A DNA stretch of 64,000 nt from Gemmatimonadota bacterium (lineage in GTDB: Bacteria > Gemmatimonadota > Gemmatimonadetes > Gemmatimonadales > Gemmatimonadaceae), in assembly GCA_016712265.1 (NCBI GenBank), contig JADJRJ010000027.1, forward strand, positions 248,001 through 312,000, given 5' to 3'. Every line of letters starts with the position of its first letter. The stretch's first letter is position 1. A model generated the notes under the pieces. It did not search any database. It had not been told where the DNA came from and worked only from the letters and a program-made list of their open reading frames with translations. Positions 25,728 to 35,354 of this stretch are shown piece after piece. Both the position numbers and the translations under genes were made by a program.

Positions 25728-26744
25728 ATGAAATCGATGACCGCCGTGATGATCATGACGGTGTTGGCTTGCGCTGCGGACCCGACTGCGATCTCGACGC
25801 CCACCCAGCCTCCGCTGGCGACCGTGACACCGGCGAGCCCCATTGACGGGATCTCCGTCTCCAGGCTGCCCGGATTGCCGCACGCTCCCTTCGCGACCGC
25901 GGTCGATGTGAACTCGGCGGGTTACGTCGTAGGATATGCGAGAGATGCCAATGGCTGTGACCGCATACTCCTTTGGAGCCCAACTGGCGTGCCCTCGGAC
26001 CTCGGCGGGTGTGGTCAGCCGTACCGAATCAGCGACAACAACGTGATCGTCGGCAGCCGCACTACTGCTTTCGTGTGGACGGCAGCAACGGGCTTCGTCG
26101 ACCTGGGAACGCTTGGTGGATCATGGAGCATCGCGCGCGATGTGAATGAAATCGGATGGGTTGTGGGGAGCTCCGCGACACAAGACGGCGGGGCATCGGG
26201 ATTCCTGTATACGCCTTCAGCCGGGATGCGTGACCTCCGGTCATTGACCGGGCTTCAATCCCTCGACGCCACGGCTGTGAACTCCAGAGGTCAGGTCCTC
26301 GGCCGCATGCCGGAAGGGCCCTTTCTATGGAGTGAGACAGGTGGTACCTCGATTCTGCCTCCACTCACCCGCCGCTATCGGCGAGGCGCGGGGTTCGGAC
26401 TGAATGACCGTGGCGATGTTGTTGGGCAGGACGCCATCTCGTACCTTGGAGACATCTGGGCAACCGCCTGGTTGATCGGAAGCAGCCCGATGTCTCTCGG
26501 AACCATCGGGTGCGCGGGCATTACTGCTTCCCTTGCCACGAGCATTAGCAACGATCGAACCATCGTAGGCACCAGCGTCGACATCTGCGGACCGTTTCGC
26601 TCCTTCATCTGGCGAGCGGAGACCGGGATTCATGAGCTACCCATTCCGCCGGGGGACTTGAGCTGCGGTTGGCCGCGCGTGAACCGGCGCGGGACCTTGG
26701 CGGCGGGCACATGCAGTACCGCTGTCGTCTGGAGGCTGCGTTGA
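25728..26744 (+). CDS. HAF-repeat lipoprotein (copy A)
   Basis: 338 residues with a lipoprotein-type leader (AVMIMTVLACAADP). The mature part is built of HAF repeats, each a strand pair around a VN.xG.VVG motif: AVDVNSAGYVVGYA, ISDNNVIVGS, ARDVNEIGWVVGSS, AVNSRGQVLGRM, GLNDRGDVVGQD, SISNDRTIVGTS, VNRRGTLAAGT. These repeats form an extracellular beta-structure of unknown role. It is a paralogue of the gene at 40445-41515, which lies in the opposite orientation on the other side of the restriction locus. Confidence 0.8.
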   Translation: MKSMTAVMIMTVLACAADPTAISTPTQPPLATVTPASPIDGISVSRLPGLPHAPFATAVDVNSAGYVVGYARDANGCDRILLWSPTGVPSDLGGCGQPYRISDNNVIVGSRTTAFVWTAATGFVDLGTLGGSWSIARDVNEIGWVVGSSATQDGGASGFLYTPSAGMRDLRSLTGLQSLDATAVNSRGQVLGRMPEGPFLWSETGGTSILPPLTRRYRRGAGFGLNDRGDVVGQDAISYLGDIWATAWLIGSSPMSLGTIGCAGITASLATSISNDRTIVGTSVDICGPFRSFIWRAETGIHELPIPPGDLSCGWPRVNRRGTLAAGTCSTAVVWRLR

Positions 26745-26822
26745 CCAAGTTTTGTCCCGCGTGTGCCACTCGAGAGTTGGACAAGTACGACGTTAGGCGT
26801 CACGCCCCCCCAAGACGTACGC

Positions 26823-27287
26823 ATGGCGCTAGTTGACTGTACGGAATGTGGGCGGAGGATCTCCGACAAGGCAGCGGCGTGTCCGGGGTGCGGGGCGCCG
26901 CTTGACGGGACCGATACCGCCGGTCCCCGACGAACAGCCACGGCGACCTATGATTACCGGACCGATTCGTTCGGTGGTTCGATGGTACTTGTGGTCAAGC
27001 TCGCGATGCGAGCCGTAGAAGAGCTAGGATGGAAGCTCGATCAGGTTAACGAAGTCATCGGCCTTGTCACCTTTCAGACTGCGATGAGCTGGGGTTCTTG
27101 GAGCGGAGTGTCCTGTTCGCTCAACATTGAGGAAACCGCTCAAGGCACCTTCCGCGTTGCGGGCACCGCAAAGCAGAACCTCAGCGGAGGGCAGATTGCC
27201 GCATTCGATTTTGGTGGCGAAGCGGAGGGAAAGGTGTTGAAGGCCATTGACATGATGCAGAAGCTCGCTGACGATCCTGAGGAGTGA
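26823..27287 (+). CDS. Zinc-ribbon protein of unknown function
   Basis: 154 residues from the ATG at 26823. The N terminus is a four-cysteine zinc ribbon, VDCTECGRRISDKAAACPGCGAPL. The remaining 115 residues alternate strands and helices (VVKLAMRAVEELGWKLDQVN, GLVTFQTAMSWGSWSGVSCS), a small alpha/beta fold found after zinc ribbons in many uncharacterised proteins. It is cytoplasmic. It stands alone between the HAF gene and the restriction locus. Confidence 0.7.
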   Translation: MALVDCTECGRRISDKAAACPGCGAPLDGTDTAGPRRTATATYDYRTDSFGGSMVLVVKLAMRAVEELGWKLDQVNEVIGLVTFQTAMSWGSWSGVSCSLNIEETAQGTFRVAGTAKQNLSGGQIAAFDFGGEAEGKVLKAIDMMQKLADDPEE

Positions 27288-27646
27288 CTCGACCCTCAGA
27301 GTTGGTCCAGACCCAATGTCGGTCCAACGCGTTCTTCCGCAGGTTGAGAATGGCCGGAGAAGCAGCGCATGCGGATAACCGGACCCCCGTGGCGTTCCCC
27401 GTGCGAGTGGGCGCCCAAAATTGGTCAAGCTCGGTCGGCCGATAGCAATGGGGCCCCCGTGGTTCCGTCCGTCGGGGCGCAGCTCCGACCGGCATCCCTG
27501 CACTTGGCTGAGACCACTCGACGGAGCGTCTCGGGCGGCGCAGATTCCGGTGAGAAGGCGTCAATCACCCTGTGCGCGCTCCACGTCCACGTGGCGGGAG
27601 CTGCGAGGGCTTTGTAGAGCTCCGTTCGCCAACACCACCGATAGCG
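27288..27646. other. Intergenic region, no gene seen
   Basis: About 360 bases. Frames here have no start with a plausible ribosome-binding site and no domain. A GTTGG...CCAAC inverted pair near 27300-27330 could be part of a terminator for the zinc-ribbon gene, but it lacks a T tract. Confidence 0.35.
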
Positions 27647-28132
27647 ATGTTCCTATTCAAGGCGTCGGGCCAGACCTACCTTCGTGTCGTGAAGCAGTCG
27701 CTTCACGCGTTCCCCTATCGTCCGCGCGAGGTCGAAGTGGGGCAGGTTGTGTTGCTAAGCAAGAATCGTGAGGATTGCACGTCCAGCGAAGCCCAGATTC
27801 AGTTCGTCGCTAAGATTCTCGCCGTACGGCCGGCAACAACGCTGGAGCTTGACGCGCATTTCCCTGGAGTCAGTGCGGGCGAGCGATTTGGGGTGATGGT
27901 CGAGCTCTATTGGATGGAGCGCCTGGATCGGCCGTTCAACCTCTCTCAGGTGCTGGGACCTGATCACAAGTTCTACAACACGGTGCAAGATTACTCGCTG
28001 CTCAAGGATGCCGACGAACTGAAGGTGTTTGGATTCCTTGTGAAGAACAATCCGCGCGTCGTACTATCGTATCTGAACCGAGACGACCTTCCTGAGAAGC
28101 TGGTCGAGTACCATGACTCAGATGCTGGATAG
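27647..28132 (+). CDS. Protein of unknown function upstream of hsdM
   Basis: 161 residues from the ATG at 27647. The N-terminal part (MFLFKASGQTYLRVVKQ, VEVGQVVLLSKNREDC, IQFVAKILAVRPAT) has the strand order of a small PUA/EVE/ASCH-like barrel. The C-terminal part (YNTVQDYSLLKDADELKVFG, VVLSYLNRDDLPEKLVEYHD) is unassigned. It lies 197 bases before hsdM in the same direction and could belong to the restriction locus. I do not recognise a family. Confidence 0.55.
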   Translation: MFLFKASGQTYLRVVKQSLHAFPYRPREVEVGQVVLLSKNREDCTSSEAQIQFVAKILAVRPATTLELDAHFPGVSAGERFGVMVELYWMERLDRPFNLSQVLGPDHKFYNTVQDYSLLKDADELKVFGFLVKNNPRVVLSYLNRDDLPEKLVEYHDSDAG

Positions 28133-28329
28133 GAAGTGTGGGGCTCACAACCGGCGGGGCTGTCGTATCGCAGGCTCGCCGCGTCCATTGGGCGCCAGTT
28201 TCAGCCCAAGCAAAGCGCTCCCGAGCGGACGACGTGCGTTCCCGTAGATCGTCGACAGCCGTAATCGGGTCGGCTTGACGCCGCCGGCGGCCGTCACCCC
28301 CCAACGTATGCGCTGGAGATAGCTGACTA

Positions 28330-30630
28330 GTGGACCAAGCCACCCATAACAAGATCGTCTCGTTCATCTGGGGCATCGCCGATGATGTCCTGCGTGACCT
28401 CTTCAAGCGCGGCAAGTACCCCGACGTCATCCTGCCGATGTGCGTCATCCGCCGTATGGATGCGGTGTTGGAGCCGGCCAAGCAGAAGGTGCTCGAGACC
28501 AAGAAGATGCTCGACGAGGCACGCATCACCGAGCAACGCGCCGCGCTGTGCGACGCCGCGGGGCAAGCTTTCTACAACACCTCGAAGTTCACCCTGCGCG
28601 ACCTCAAGTCGCGGGCGAGTCAGCAGCAACTCCTGGCCGACTTTGAGGACTACCTCAACGGCTTCTCGCCCAACGTCCTCGACATTCTCGAGAACTTCAA
28701 GTTCCGCAACCAACTCCAGACACTGTCCAAGGCCGATGCCATTGGCACACTGATCTCCAAGTTCCTCGACCCAGCGATCGACCTTTCCCCGGCGGGCATC
28801 GACAACCACGCCATGGGGACCGTCTTTGAGGAGCTGGTCCGCAAGTTCAACGAGGAGAACAACGAAGAGGCAGGAGAACACTGGACGCCGCGCGATGCGG
28901 TCCGTCTGATGGCGAACCTCGTGTTCCTGCCGATCGAGGACCAGATCAAGTCCGGCACCTATTTGCTCTACGATTGCGCGTGTGGCACCGGCGGCATGCT
29001 GACGGTGGCCGAGGAGACGCTCACGGCCATCGGCGCCAAGCGCGGCCAGCAGGTCAGGTCCCTACTCTATGGTCAGGAGATCAACCCCGAGACTTACGCG
29101 GTCTGCAAGGCGGACATGCTCCTCAAGGGCGAAGGCGAGAGCGCCGACCACATCGTGGGCGGCGCGGAGTGGTCAACACTCGCGCACGATGCGTTCCCGG
29201 CGCAGGAGTTCGACTTCATGCTCGCCAACCCGCCGTACGGGAAGAGCTGGAAGAAGGATCTCGAAACGATGGGCGGCAAGGACGGCATGCGCGACCCGCG
29301 CTTCAAGGTGATGCACAACGGCGAGGAGCTGTCGCTGGTCACCCGTTCAAGTGATGGCCAGATGCTCTTCCTGGCCAACATGGCCGCCAAGATGAACGCC
29401 AAGTCGGCGCTGGGCAGCCGGATCGCCGAGGTCCACAATGGCTCGTCGCTGTTCACCGGCGATGCCGGCCAGGGCGAGAGCAACATCCGCCGCTGGCTGA
29501 TCGAGAACGACTGGCTGGAGGCCATCGTCGCGTTGCCGCTCAACCTCTTCTATAACACCGGCATCGCCACGTACGTCTGGGTCCTGTCGAACAAGAAGCC
29601 CACGCACCGCAAGGGCCAGGTGCAGCTCATCGACGCCAGCCAGTGGTTCAAGTCGCTGCGCAAGAACCTCGGCAAGAAGAACTGCGAGCTCTCGCCTGAG
29701 GACATCGCACGCATCAACAGCACCTTCCTCGACTTCAAGGAAACGCCCGAGTCGAAGATCTTCCCCAATGCTGCCTTCGGCTACTGGAAGGTCACTGTCG
29801 AGCGCCCGCTTCGCCTCCACAGCCAGCTCACCCTCAAGGCGATCGAGACGCTGCGCTTCACCTCGGGCGACCAGGACATTCGCGCGCCACTGTACGAAGT
29901 ATTCGGCGACGACCTCTTCACCCACTTCTCCAAGGTGTCACCAGCGCTGGAGAAGCGCCTGGCCGACTGGGGCGATGATGAGGACGAAGGTGATGACGAA
30001 GAGGGGGGAAGCGCCACGAAGGGCCTTCCCGAGAAGAAGCGCAAGAAGCTGCTCGACCCCAGAACGTGGGAGCGCGACAGTCGCCTGGTCGATGCCGCCA
30101 CGACGCTCCGTGCTACGCTCGGTGATGCCCTGTTCGAGGACCACAACCTGTTCCGGGATAGAGTGGACGCCGCACTGGAAGAGGCCGGCGTCAAGCTCGC
30201 CGCCGCCGACCTGAAACAGCTTCTCAAAGCCGTGAGCTGGCGCGTCGAGACGGCGCCCCCCGTCATCGCCAAGGTGCACAAGCCTGGCAAGGCCAAGGCG
30301 GACCCACTCCATGGCCTCTACGAGGCGACAGTAGAGGGCAAGCCTGCCATCGTCGAGTACGAGCCAGACCCTGACCTGCGCGACACGGAGCAGGTGCCGC
30401 TCTTGGATGATGGTGGCATCGAGGCCTTCATCCGACGCGAGGTGCTGCCGTACACACCAGACGCCTGGGTCAAGGACGGCGCCACGAAGATCGGGTACGA
30501 GATCAGCTTCACGCGTCACTTCTACAAGCCGCAGCCATTGCGCACGCTGGAGGAGATCAGTGCCGATATCCTCTTCATCGAGAAGGAAGCCGAAGGGATC
30601 CTGGACGGTCTGCTGAAAGGAGCAAAGTGA
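28330..30630 (+). CDS. hsdM: Type I restriction-modification DNA methyltransferase subunit
   Basis: 766 residues from a GTG (an in-frame TAG lies just before it). The HsdM N-terminal helical domain spans about residues 1-150. The SAM-binding motif CACGTGGMLTVAEE lies near 215, and the adenine-methyltransferase motif IV NPPYG near 300, in FDFMLANPPYGKSW. This is a gamma-class N6-adenine methylase needing HsdS for specificity. The protein is about 250 residues longer than ordinary HsdM; the extra C-terminal part (residues about 500-766, with a D/E-rich stretch DEDEGDDEEGG) is common in the subgroup linked to large operons. Its stop overlaps the next start by 4 bases. Confidence 0.92.
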   Translation: MDQATHNKIVSFIWGIADDVLRDLFKRGKYPDVILPMCVIRRMDAVLEPAKQKVLETKKMLDEARITEQRAALCDAAGQAFYNTSKFTLRDLKSRASQQQLLADFEDYLNGFSPNVLDILENFKFRNQLQTLSKADAIGTLISKFLDPAIDLSPAGIDNHAMGTVFEELVRKFNEENNEEAGEHWTPRDAVRLMANLVFLPIEDQIKSGTYLLYDCACGTGGMLTVAEETLTAIGAKRGQQVRSLLYGQEINPETYAVCKADMLLKGEGESADHIVGGAEWSTLAHDAFPAQEFDFMLANPPYGKSWKKDLETMGGKDGMRDPRFKVMHNGEELSLVTRSSDGQMLFLANMAAKMNAKSALGSRIAEVHNGSSLFTGDAGQGESNIRRWLIENDWLEAIVALPLNLFYNTGIATYVWVLSNKKPTHRKGQVQLIDASQWFKSLRKNLGKKNCELSPEDIARINSTFLDFKETPESKIFPNAAFGYWKVTVERPLRLHSQLTLKAIETLRFTSGDQDIRAPLYEVFGDDLFTHFSKVSPALEKRLADWGDDEDEGDDEEGGSATKGLPEKKRKKLLDPRTWERDSRLVDAATTLRATLGDALFEDHNLFRDRVDAALEEAGVKLAAADLKQLLKAVSWRVETAPPVIAKVHKPGKAKADPLHGLYEATVEGKPAIVEYEPDPDLRDTEQVPLLDDGGIEAFIRREVLPYTPDAWVKDGATKIGYEISFTRHFYKPQPLRTLEEISADILFIEKEAEGILDGLLKGAK

Positions 30631-31823
30631 ACATGGCTGGATCCCGCAAGCTTCAAGTGATGATCTCCAGCAGGTGCGAGACGATGTTCCCGCAGGCCGG
30701 GGGCCGGAAGCTGTCTGACATCCGTCTAGAGTTGAAGGATGAGATCGAGCGGATGGAAATCGCCGGCCGGAAGGCGTTCGAAGTGTGGATCAACGAGGAC
30801 ACTCCGCCAAAGGGTGGGACATGGGACTCATGGGATGTCTGCCTTCAAGCGGCTCAGGACTGTCACGTCCTCATCGTCCTCAGCAATGGTGATGCCGGAT
30901 GGGCAGCAAACGGGGGCGAGGTAGGGATCTGTCATGCTGAGATGATGACGGGGCTCTCTATGGCGCCAGCAAAGGTCCGACTCATCGCCTTGCCTGATGT
31001 GCCGATTACTGACGACGAGGCTGGCCATCGCAACCGACGCTTTCAGGAAGAGATGAAGAAGCAGGGCCTCTTTCGCGGCGGTACGGTCAACGACGCAGAG
31101 ACCCTCAAGGCACGCGTCCGTGAAGCGCTGAATGATGCTGTCATTGCCCTCGCCCAGGCGGGCGTCGCGGATGCCGCGAGGGGCAAGTACTCCAGTGGCG
31201 CAGCTCTCGACTGGTCGCGACTCGACTTTCGCGCCCGCCAGAGTGAGATGGTTGCAGTCGTCAAAGCCGCGCTTCTGGCACGGCCAGCGGCCGAGGACTC
31301 GAAGGGCTGCGTCTTCGTCTGGCTCAACGGCCTGCGGGTTCTCGCTCAAGTCCACGCTATTCCGGCTGCCCTGACCGTCGGACCAGCACGGGAGATGGTT
31401 GGGCAGCCATTCCTTCGCGACCACGAGCTTTCGGACAACCTCAGGGACGACGTAGGCGGCCCCCTGCATGTCATCGCTTGCCACAAGACTGCGACGGAAC
31501 CTCAAGCGGCGAAACTGCTCGGGTTCCCCGACGCCACCATCGTATCTGCGCCCTTTGGCGTCTTCGTCGCAGACCCTGTTCAAAAGGTTCAGTTCGCCTT
31601 CATTACGAACTGTCGCGACGCAACGAATACGCGTCATGGGATTCAACGCTTCTTCGAGTGGCTTCGACAGACGAATGAAGAAGCTAACGTTGCGGAGCGC
31701 GCCAGATCGCGTGCCCACATCGTCCGTGCGGTGGCTCACGTGCAGGAGCCGACGGCAACGCATTCCATCGCGTCGAACAGCAAGCGCAATGCCGGTGCAA
31801 CGACTCTGCGGAGAAGGAAATGA
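30627..31823 (+). CDS. DUF4062 protein embedded in the type I operon
   Basis: 398 residues, with GTG start overlapping the hsdM stop (an ATG lies two codons on). The N-terminal domain (KLQVMISSRCETMF, LKDEIERMEIAGRKAFEVWI, DSWDVCLQAAQDCHVLIVLS, AEMMTGLSMAPAKVRLIALP) is DUF4062, a TIR- or Rossmann-like fold often found at the N terminus of STAND ATPases and defence proteins. The C-terminal 200 residues are unassigned and contain no nuclease motif I recognise. It ends with a 4-base overlap to the GmrSD-type gene. It is probably an accessory sensor or effector of this locus. Confidence 0.75.
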   Translation: MNMAGSRKLQVMISSRCETMFPQAGGRKLSDIRLELKDEIERMEIAGRKAFEVWINEDTPPKGGTWDSWDVCLQAAQDCHVLIVLSNGDAGWAANGGEVGICHAEMMTGLSMAPAKVRLIALPDVPITDDEAGHRNRRFQEEMKKQGLFRGGTVNDAETLKARVREALNDAVIALAQAGVADAARGKYSSGAALDWSRLDFRARQSEMVAVVKAALLARPAAEDSKGCVFVWLNGLRVLAQVHAIPAALTVGPAREMVGQPFLRDHELSDNLRDDVGGPLHVIACHKTATEPQAAKLLGFPDATIVSAPFGVFVADPVQKVQFAFITNCRDATNTRHGIQRFFEWLRQTNEEANVAERARSRAHIVRAVAHVQEPTATHSIASNSKRNAGATTLRRRK

Positions 31824-33922
31824 AGGCCACCGAAGCCAAGCTGCTGAGCTTCCTGCAGAAGTCACCGCAGTTCGTCATTCCGATCTATCAGCGCACCTAC
31901 TCCTGGACCGACAAGCAGTGCCGTCAGCTCTGGGACGACATCCTCCGCGCCGGGTCGAGCGACGCCATCGCCGTGCACTTCATCGGATCGATCGTCTACG
32001 TCGAGCAGGGGCTGTCGCAGGTCACGCACCAGGCGCCCTTGCTCGTGATCGACGGCCAACAGCGCCTGACTACCGTGTCACTGCTCATCGAGGCGCTGGC
32101 CCGCGCGCTGGGCGACGGCGAGCCTGTGGATGGCTTCTCCGCCGCCAAGCTGCGCCACTACTTCCTGAGCAACCCGCTTGAGAGCGGCGACCGCTACTTC
32201 AAGTTGCTGCTCTCACAGACCGACAATGCCTCGCTCAAGGCGGTCATCAAGCACACCGAGCAGCCCAAAGAGCCGTCGCTGCGCGTGACGCAGAACTTCG
32301 ACCTGTTCACCGAGCTGCTCGCCGAACAGAAGGGCGATCTCGCCCCGGTCTGCCGCGGCCTCGCCAAGTTGGTGGTCGTGGACATCGCGCTCAGCCGAGA
32401 TCAGGACAACCCGCAGCTCATCTTCGAGAGCATGAACTCCACCGGCAAGGAGCTGAGCCAGGCCGATCTGATCCGCAACTTCATCCTCATGGGCCTCGAA
32501 CCCGGGCTCCAAACGCGCCTGTACGAGGAGTACTGGCGGCCGATGGAGCAGGACTTCGGACAAGAGGCATACGGGACCCAGTTCGACAGCTTCATGCGCC
32601 ACTATCTGACCGTGCGAACGGGGGACATCCCACGTGAGCGCGAGGTCTACGAGGCGTTCAAGGACTACTCCCGCACCACGCCTGTGCGAGTCGCGGGCAT
32701 TGAGGCGCTGGTAAAGGAGATCCGCGCGTTCGCCCGCTACTTCTGCGCCCTCGCGCTGGGCCGCGACCAGGACGCGACGCTCGGCATGGCCTTCCACGAC
32801 CTGCGCGAGCTGAGGGTCGATGTCGCCTACCCGTTCCTGCTCGAGCTGTACCACGACTACGCGACCGGCACGCTCAGCGCCGCCGACTTCGCCGTCGCGG
32901 TGCGGCTCGTGGAGGCCTACGTGTTCCGACGCGCCATCTGCGCGATCCCCACCAACTCGATGAACAAAACCTTCGCCACCTTCGGCAAGGCGCTGAAGAA
33001 GGACCGCTACCTCGAGAGCATCCAGGCGCACTTCCTGACGTTGCCCTCCTATCGCCGCTTCCCGGCCGACGACGAGTTCCGGCGCGACCTGCAGACCCGC
33101 GACGTCTACAACTTCCGCAGCCGGAGCTATTGGCTGCGCCGGCTGGAGAACCACGGCCGAAAGGAGCGCGTGCCGATGGATGAGTACACGATCGAGCACA
33201 TCCTGCCGCAGAACCCGGATCTCCCGGCAGCGTGGAAGCAGGCGCTTGGGAATGAGTGGCAGCGCGTGCAGCAGCAGTGGCTGCACACCCTCGGCAACCT
33301 CACGCTCACCGGCTACAACGCCGAGTACAGCGATCGCCCCTTCGCCGAGAAGCGCGACATGAAGGGCGGCTTCAAGGAGAGCCCGCTCAAGCTCAACGCC
33401 GGCATCGGCCAGCTCGCCGCCTGGGACGAAGCCGCCATTCAGGACCGCGCCGGTCGGCTCGCCGATCAGGCGCTCACGGTGTGGACCGCGCCCAGGCTCG
33501 ATGCCGCTAGGCTCGCCGTGTATCTGCCCGAGAAAGCGGCCGCCATCGGCGGCTACAGCATCGAGGATCATCCGCACCTGAGCACGGGTGGCATGCGCGG
33601 CGTATTCGACGCTTTCCGGAAAGAAGTGCTCGCGCTCGATCCCTGCGTCATCGAGGAGTTCAAGAAGCTGTACGTCGCCTACAAGGCCGAGACGAACTTT
33701 GTCGATGTGGTGCCTCAAGCCAAACGGCTCATCCTGACCCTGAACATGACCTTTGCCGAGATCAACGATCCGAAGGGCTTGTGCCGAGATGTGGCCGGTA
33801 TGGGCCGATGGGGCAACGGCGATGTGGAGGTTGGCATCAAGTCGCTCGACGAGCTGCCCTACGTCATGGGCCTCGTGCGCCAGTCGTTCGAGCGCCAGAT
33901 GGGCGACGGAGGCCAGGCGTGA
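31820..33922 (+). CDS. GmrSD-type (DUF262/DUF1524/DUF5655) restriction protein
   Basis: 700 residues. The N-terminal DUF262 (GmrS) domain has FVIPIYQRTYSWTDKQCRQL and the nucleotide-binding motif IDGQQRLTTVSLL near residue 77. The C-terminal DUF1524 (GmrD) HNH domain has DEYTIEHILPQN near 459, then HTLGNLTLTGYNAEYSDRPF. The end (VVPQAKRLILTLNM, then YVMGLVRQSFERQ) is a DUF5655 domain. GmrSD enzymes are type IV nucleases cutting glucosylated-hydroxymethylcytosine DNA. Here it lies inside a type I operon, overlapping both neighbours by 4 bases, so it should be made together with the methylase. Confidence 0.9.
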   Translation: MKATEAKLLSFLQKSPQFVIPIYQRTYSWTDKQCRQLWDDILRAGSSDAIAVHFIGSIVYVEQGLSQVTHQAPLLVIDGQQRLTTVSLLIEALARALGDGEPVDGFSAAKLRHYFLSNPLESGDRYFKLLLSQTDNASLKAVIKHTEQPKEPSLRVTQNFDLFTELLAEQKGDLAPVCRGLAKLVVVDIALSRDQDNPQLIFESMNSTGKELSQADLIRNFILMGLEPGLQTRLYEEYWRPMEQDFGQEAYGTQFDSFMRHYLTVRTGDIPREREVYEAFKDYSRTTPVRVAGIEALVKEIRAFARYFCALALGRDQDATLGMAFHDLRELRVDVAYPFLLELYHDYATGTLSAADFAVAVRLVEAYVFRRAICAIPTNSMNKTFATFGKALKKDRYLESIQAHFLTLPSYRRFPADDEFRRDLQTRDVYNFRSRSYWLRRLENHGRKERVPMDEYTIEHILPQNPDLPAAWKQALGNEWQRVQQQWLHTLGNLTLTGYNAEYSDRPFAEKRDMKGGFKESPLKLNAGIGQLAAWDEAAIQDRAGRLADQALTVWTAPRLDAARLAVYLPEKAAAIGGYSIEDHPHLSTGGMRGVFDAFRKEVLALDPCVIEEFKKLYVAYKAETNFVDVVPQAKRLILTLNMTFAEINDPKGLCRDVAGMGRWGNGDVEVGIKSLDELPYVMGLVRQSFERQMGDGGQA

Positions 33923-35354
33923 TCGCCGACCTCAGGCCGTATGCGGAGTACAAGGAGTCAGGGCTGCCTTGGCTCGGACAGGTGCCGGAGCATTGGGTTA
34001 CAAAGCGTGGGAAATCCTACCTGGTCACCATCGACGAACGGTCGAAGACCGGAAGAGAGGAGCTTCTCACTGTCAGCTCCGCTCGCGGAGTAGTTCCTCG
34101 CCGTACCGCCAATGTGACGATGTTCAAGGCGGAGTCCTATGCTGGTCACAAGTTGTGTTGGCCCGGAGACTTGGTCATCAACAGTCTCTGGGCCTGGGCC
34201 GGCGGATTGGGCGTGTCCCAGCATCATGGAATCATCAGCACGGCCTACAGCGTGTATCGAAGCCGTCCATCAGCGCAAATCAATCCTCGCTTTCTGCATG
34301 AGCTGGTCCGTTCATCACGGTTTCACTGGGAACTGCAGGTCAGATCCAAAGGTGTCTGGATTTCCCGTCTACAGCTGACGGATACAGCGTTTCTTGACGC
34401 ACCAATCCCGCTTCCCCCCTCCCCGACGAGCAGGCGGCGATTGTGCGGTTTCTGGACTGGGCGAACGGGCGGCTGGAGCGGGCGATCCGCGCGAAGCGGA
34501 AGGTGATCGCGCTGCTCAACGAACAGAAGCAGGCCATCATCCACCGCGCCGTCACCCGCGGCCTCGACCCCTCCGTCCCCCTCAAACCCTCCGGCATCCT
34601 CTGGCTCGGCGACATTCCGCAGCATTGGGAGGTGCGAAGGTTGAAACACTGTATCTCGCCCATCGAACAGGGCTGGTCTCCTCAGTGCGATGCGCAGCCC
34701 GCGAGTGGGGACGAATGGGGCGTGCTCAAAGTTGGGTGCGTCAACAAGGAGGTCTTCTCACCAGCGCAGAACAAGAAGCTGCCTTCATCGCTTCAACCTG
34801 ACCACAGCCTGGAAGTCCGAGATGGTGATATTCTGGTAAGCCGAGCGAACACACGCGAGCTTCTCGGACTTGCGGCCGTTGCTGAGAATCCTCCCCCAAG
34901 GCGAATCCTATGCGACAAACTCTTCCGTTTTCGTGCGGTAGGAGACTCTTTCAACGCGAAGTTCCTCGTGCTTGCGCTTCGCGCGAAACCCTGTCGTGAG
35001 CAGATCGAGAGCAGCACAAACGGGGCAAGTAGTTCCATGCAGAACATTGGACAAGGCGTCCTGAAGAACTTGTGGGTCTGGATGCCCCCTGTTCCTGAAC
35101 AGGAGTGCATCGTCGCGGACATTGCCGTCGCGACCCAGCCGGCAAACGTCGCCATCTTCCGCATGGAACGCGAGATCGAACTCCTCCGCGAATACCGCAC
35201 CCGCCTCGTCGCCGATGTGGTAACAGGGAAGCTCGACGTCCGCGAGGCCGCCGCGGAGCTCCCCGACGAAGCTCCGCTCGACGCCACTGATGACGTAGCC
35301 GCCTTGGACGGCGAGATCGTCGACGCCGCCGATGAGGAGGCAGGGGTCGAGTGA
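33919..35354 (+). pseudogene. hsdS: Type I specificity subunit with a frameshift at a C6 tract
   Basis: The first half (GTG at 33919; YKESGLPWLGQVPEHWVTKR, then target-recognition domain 1) runs to DAPIPLPP. A +1 shift at the CCCCCC run 34414-34419 is then needed to continue LPDEQAAIVRFLDWANGRLE into conserved helix 1 and the second half (PSGILWLGDIPQHWEVRRL, domain 2, NLWVWMPPVPEQECIVADI, then helix 2). One extra C restores a protein of about 478 residues with two domains. A GTG near 34443 could restart translation of the second half. Either this is a homopolymer sequencing error or a phase-variable switch. Both joints with neighbours are 4-base overlaps. Confidence 0.85.
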
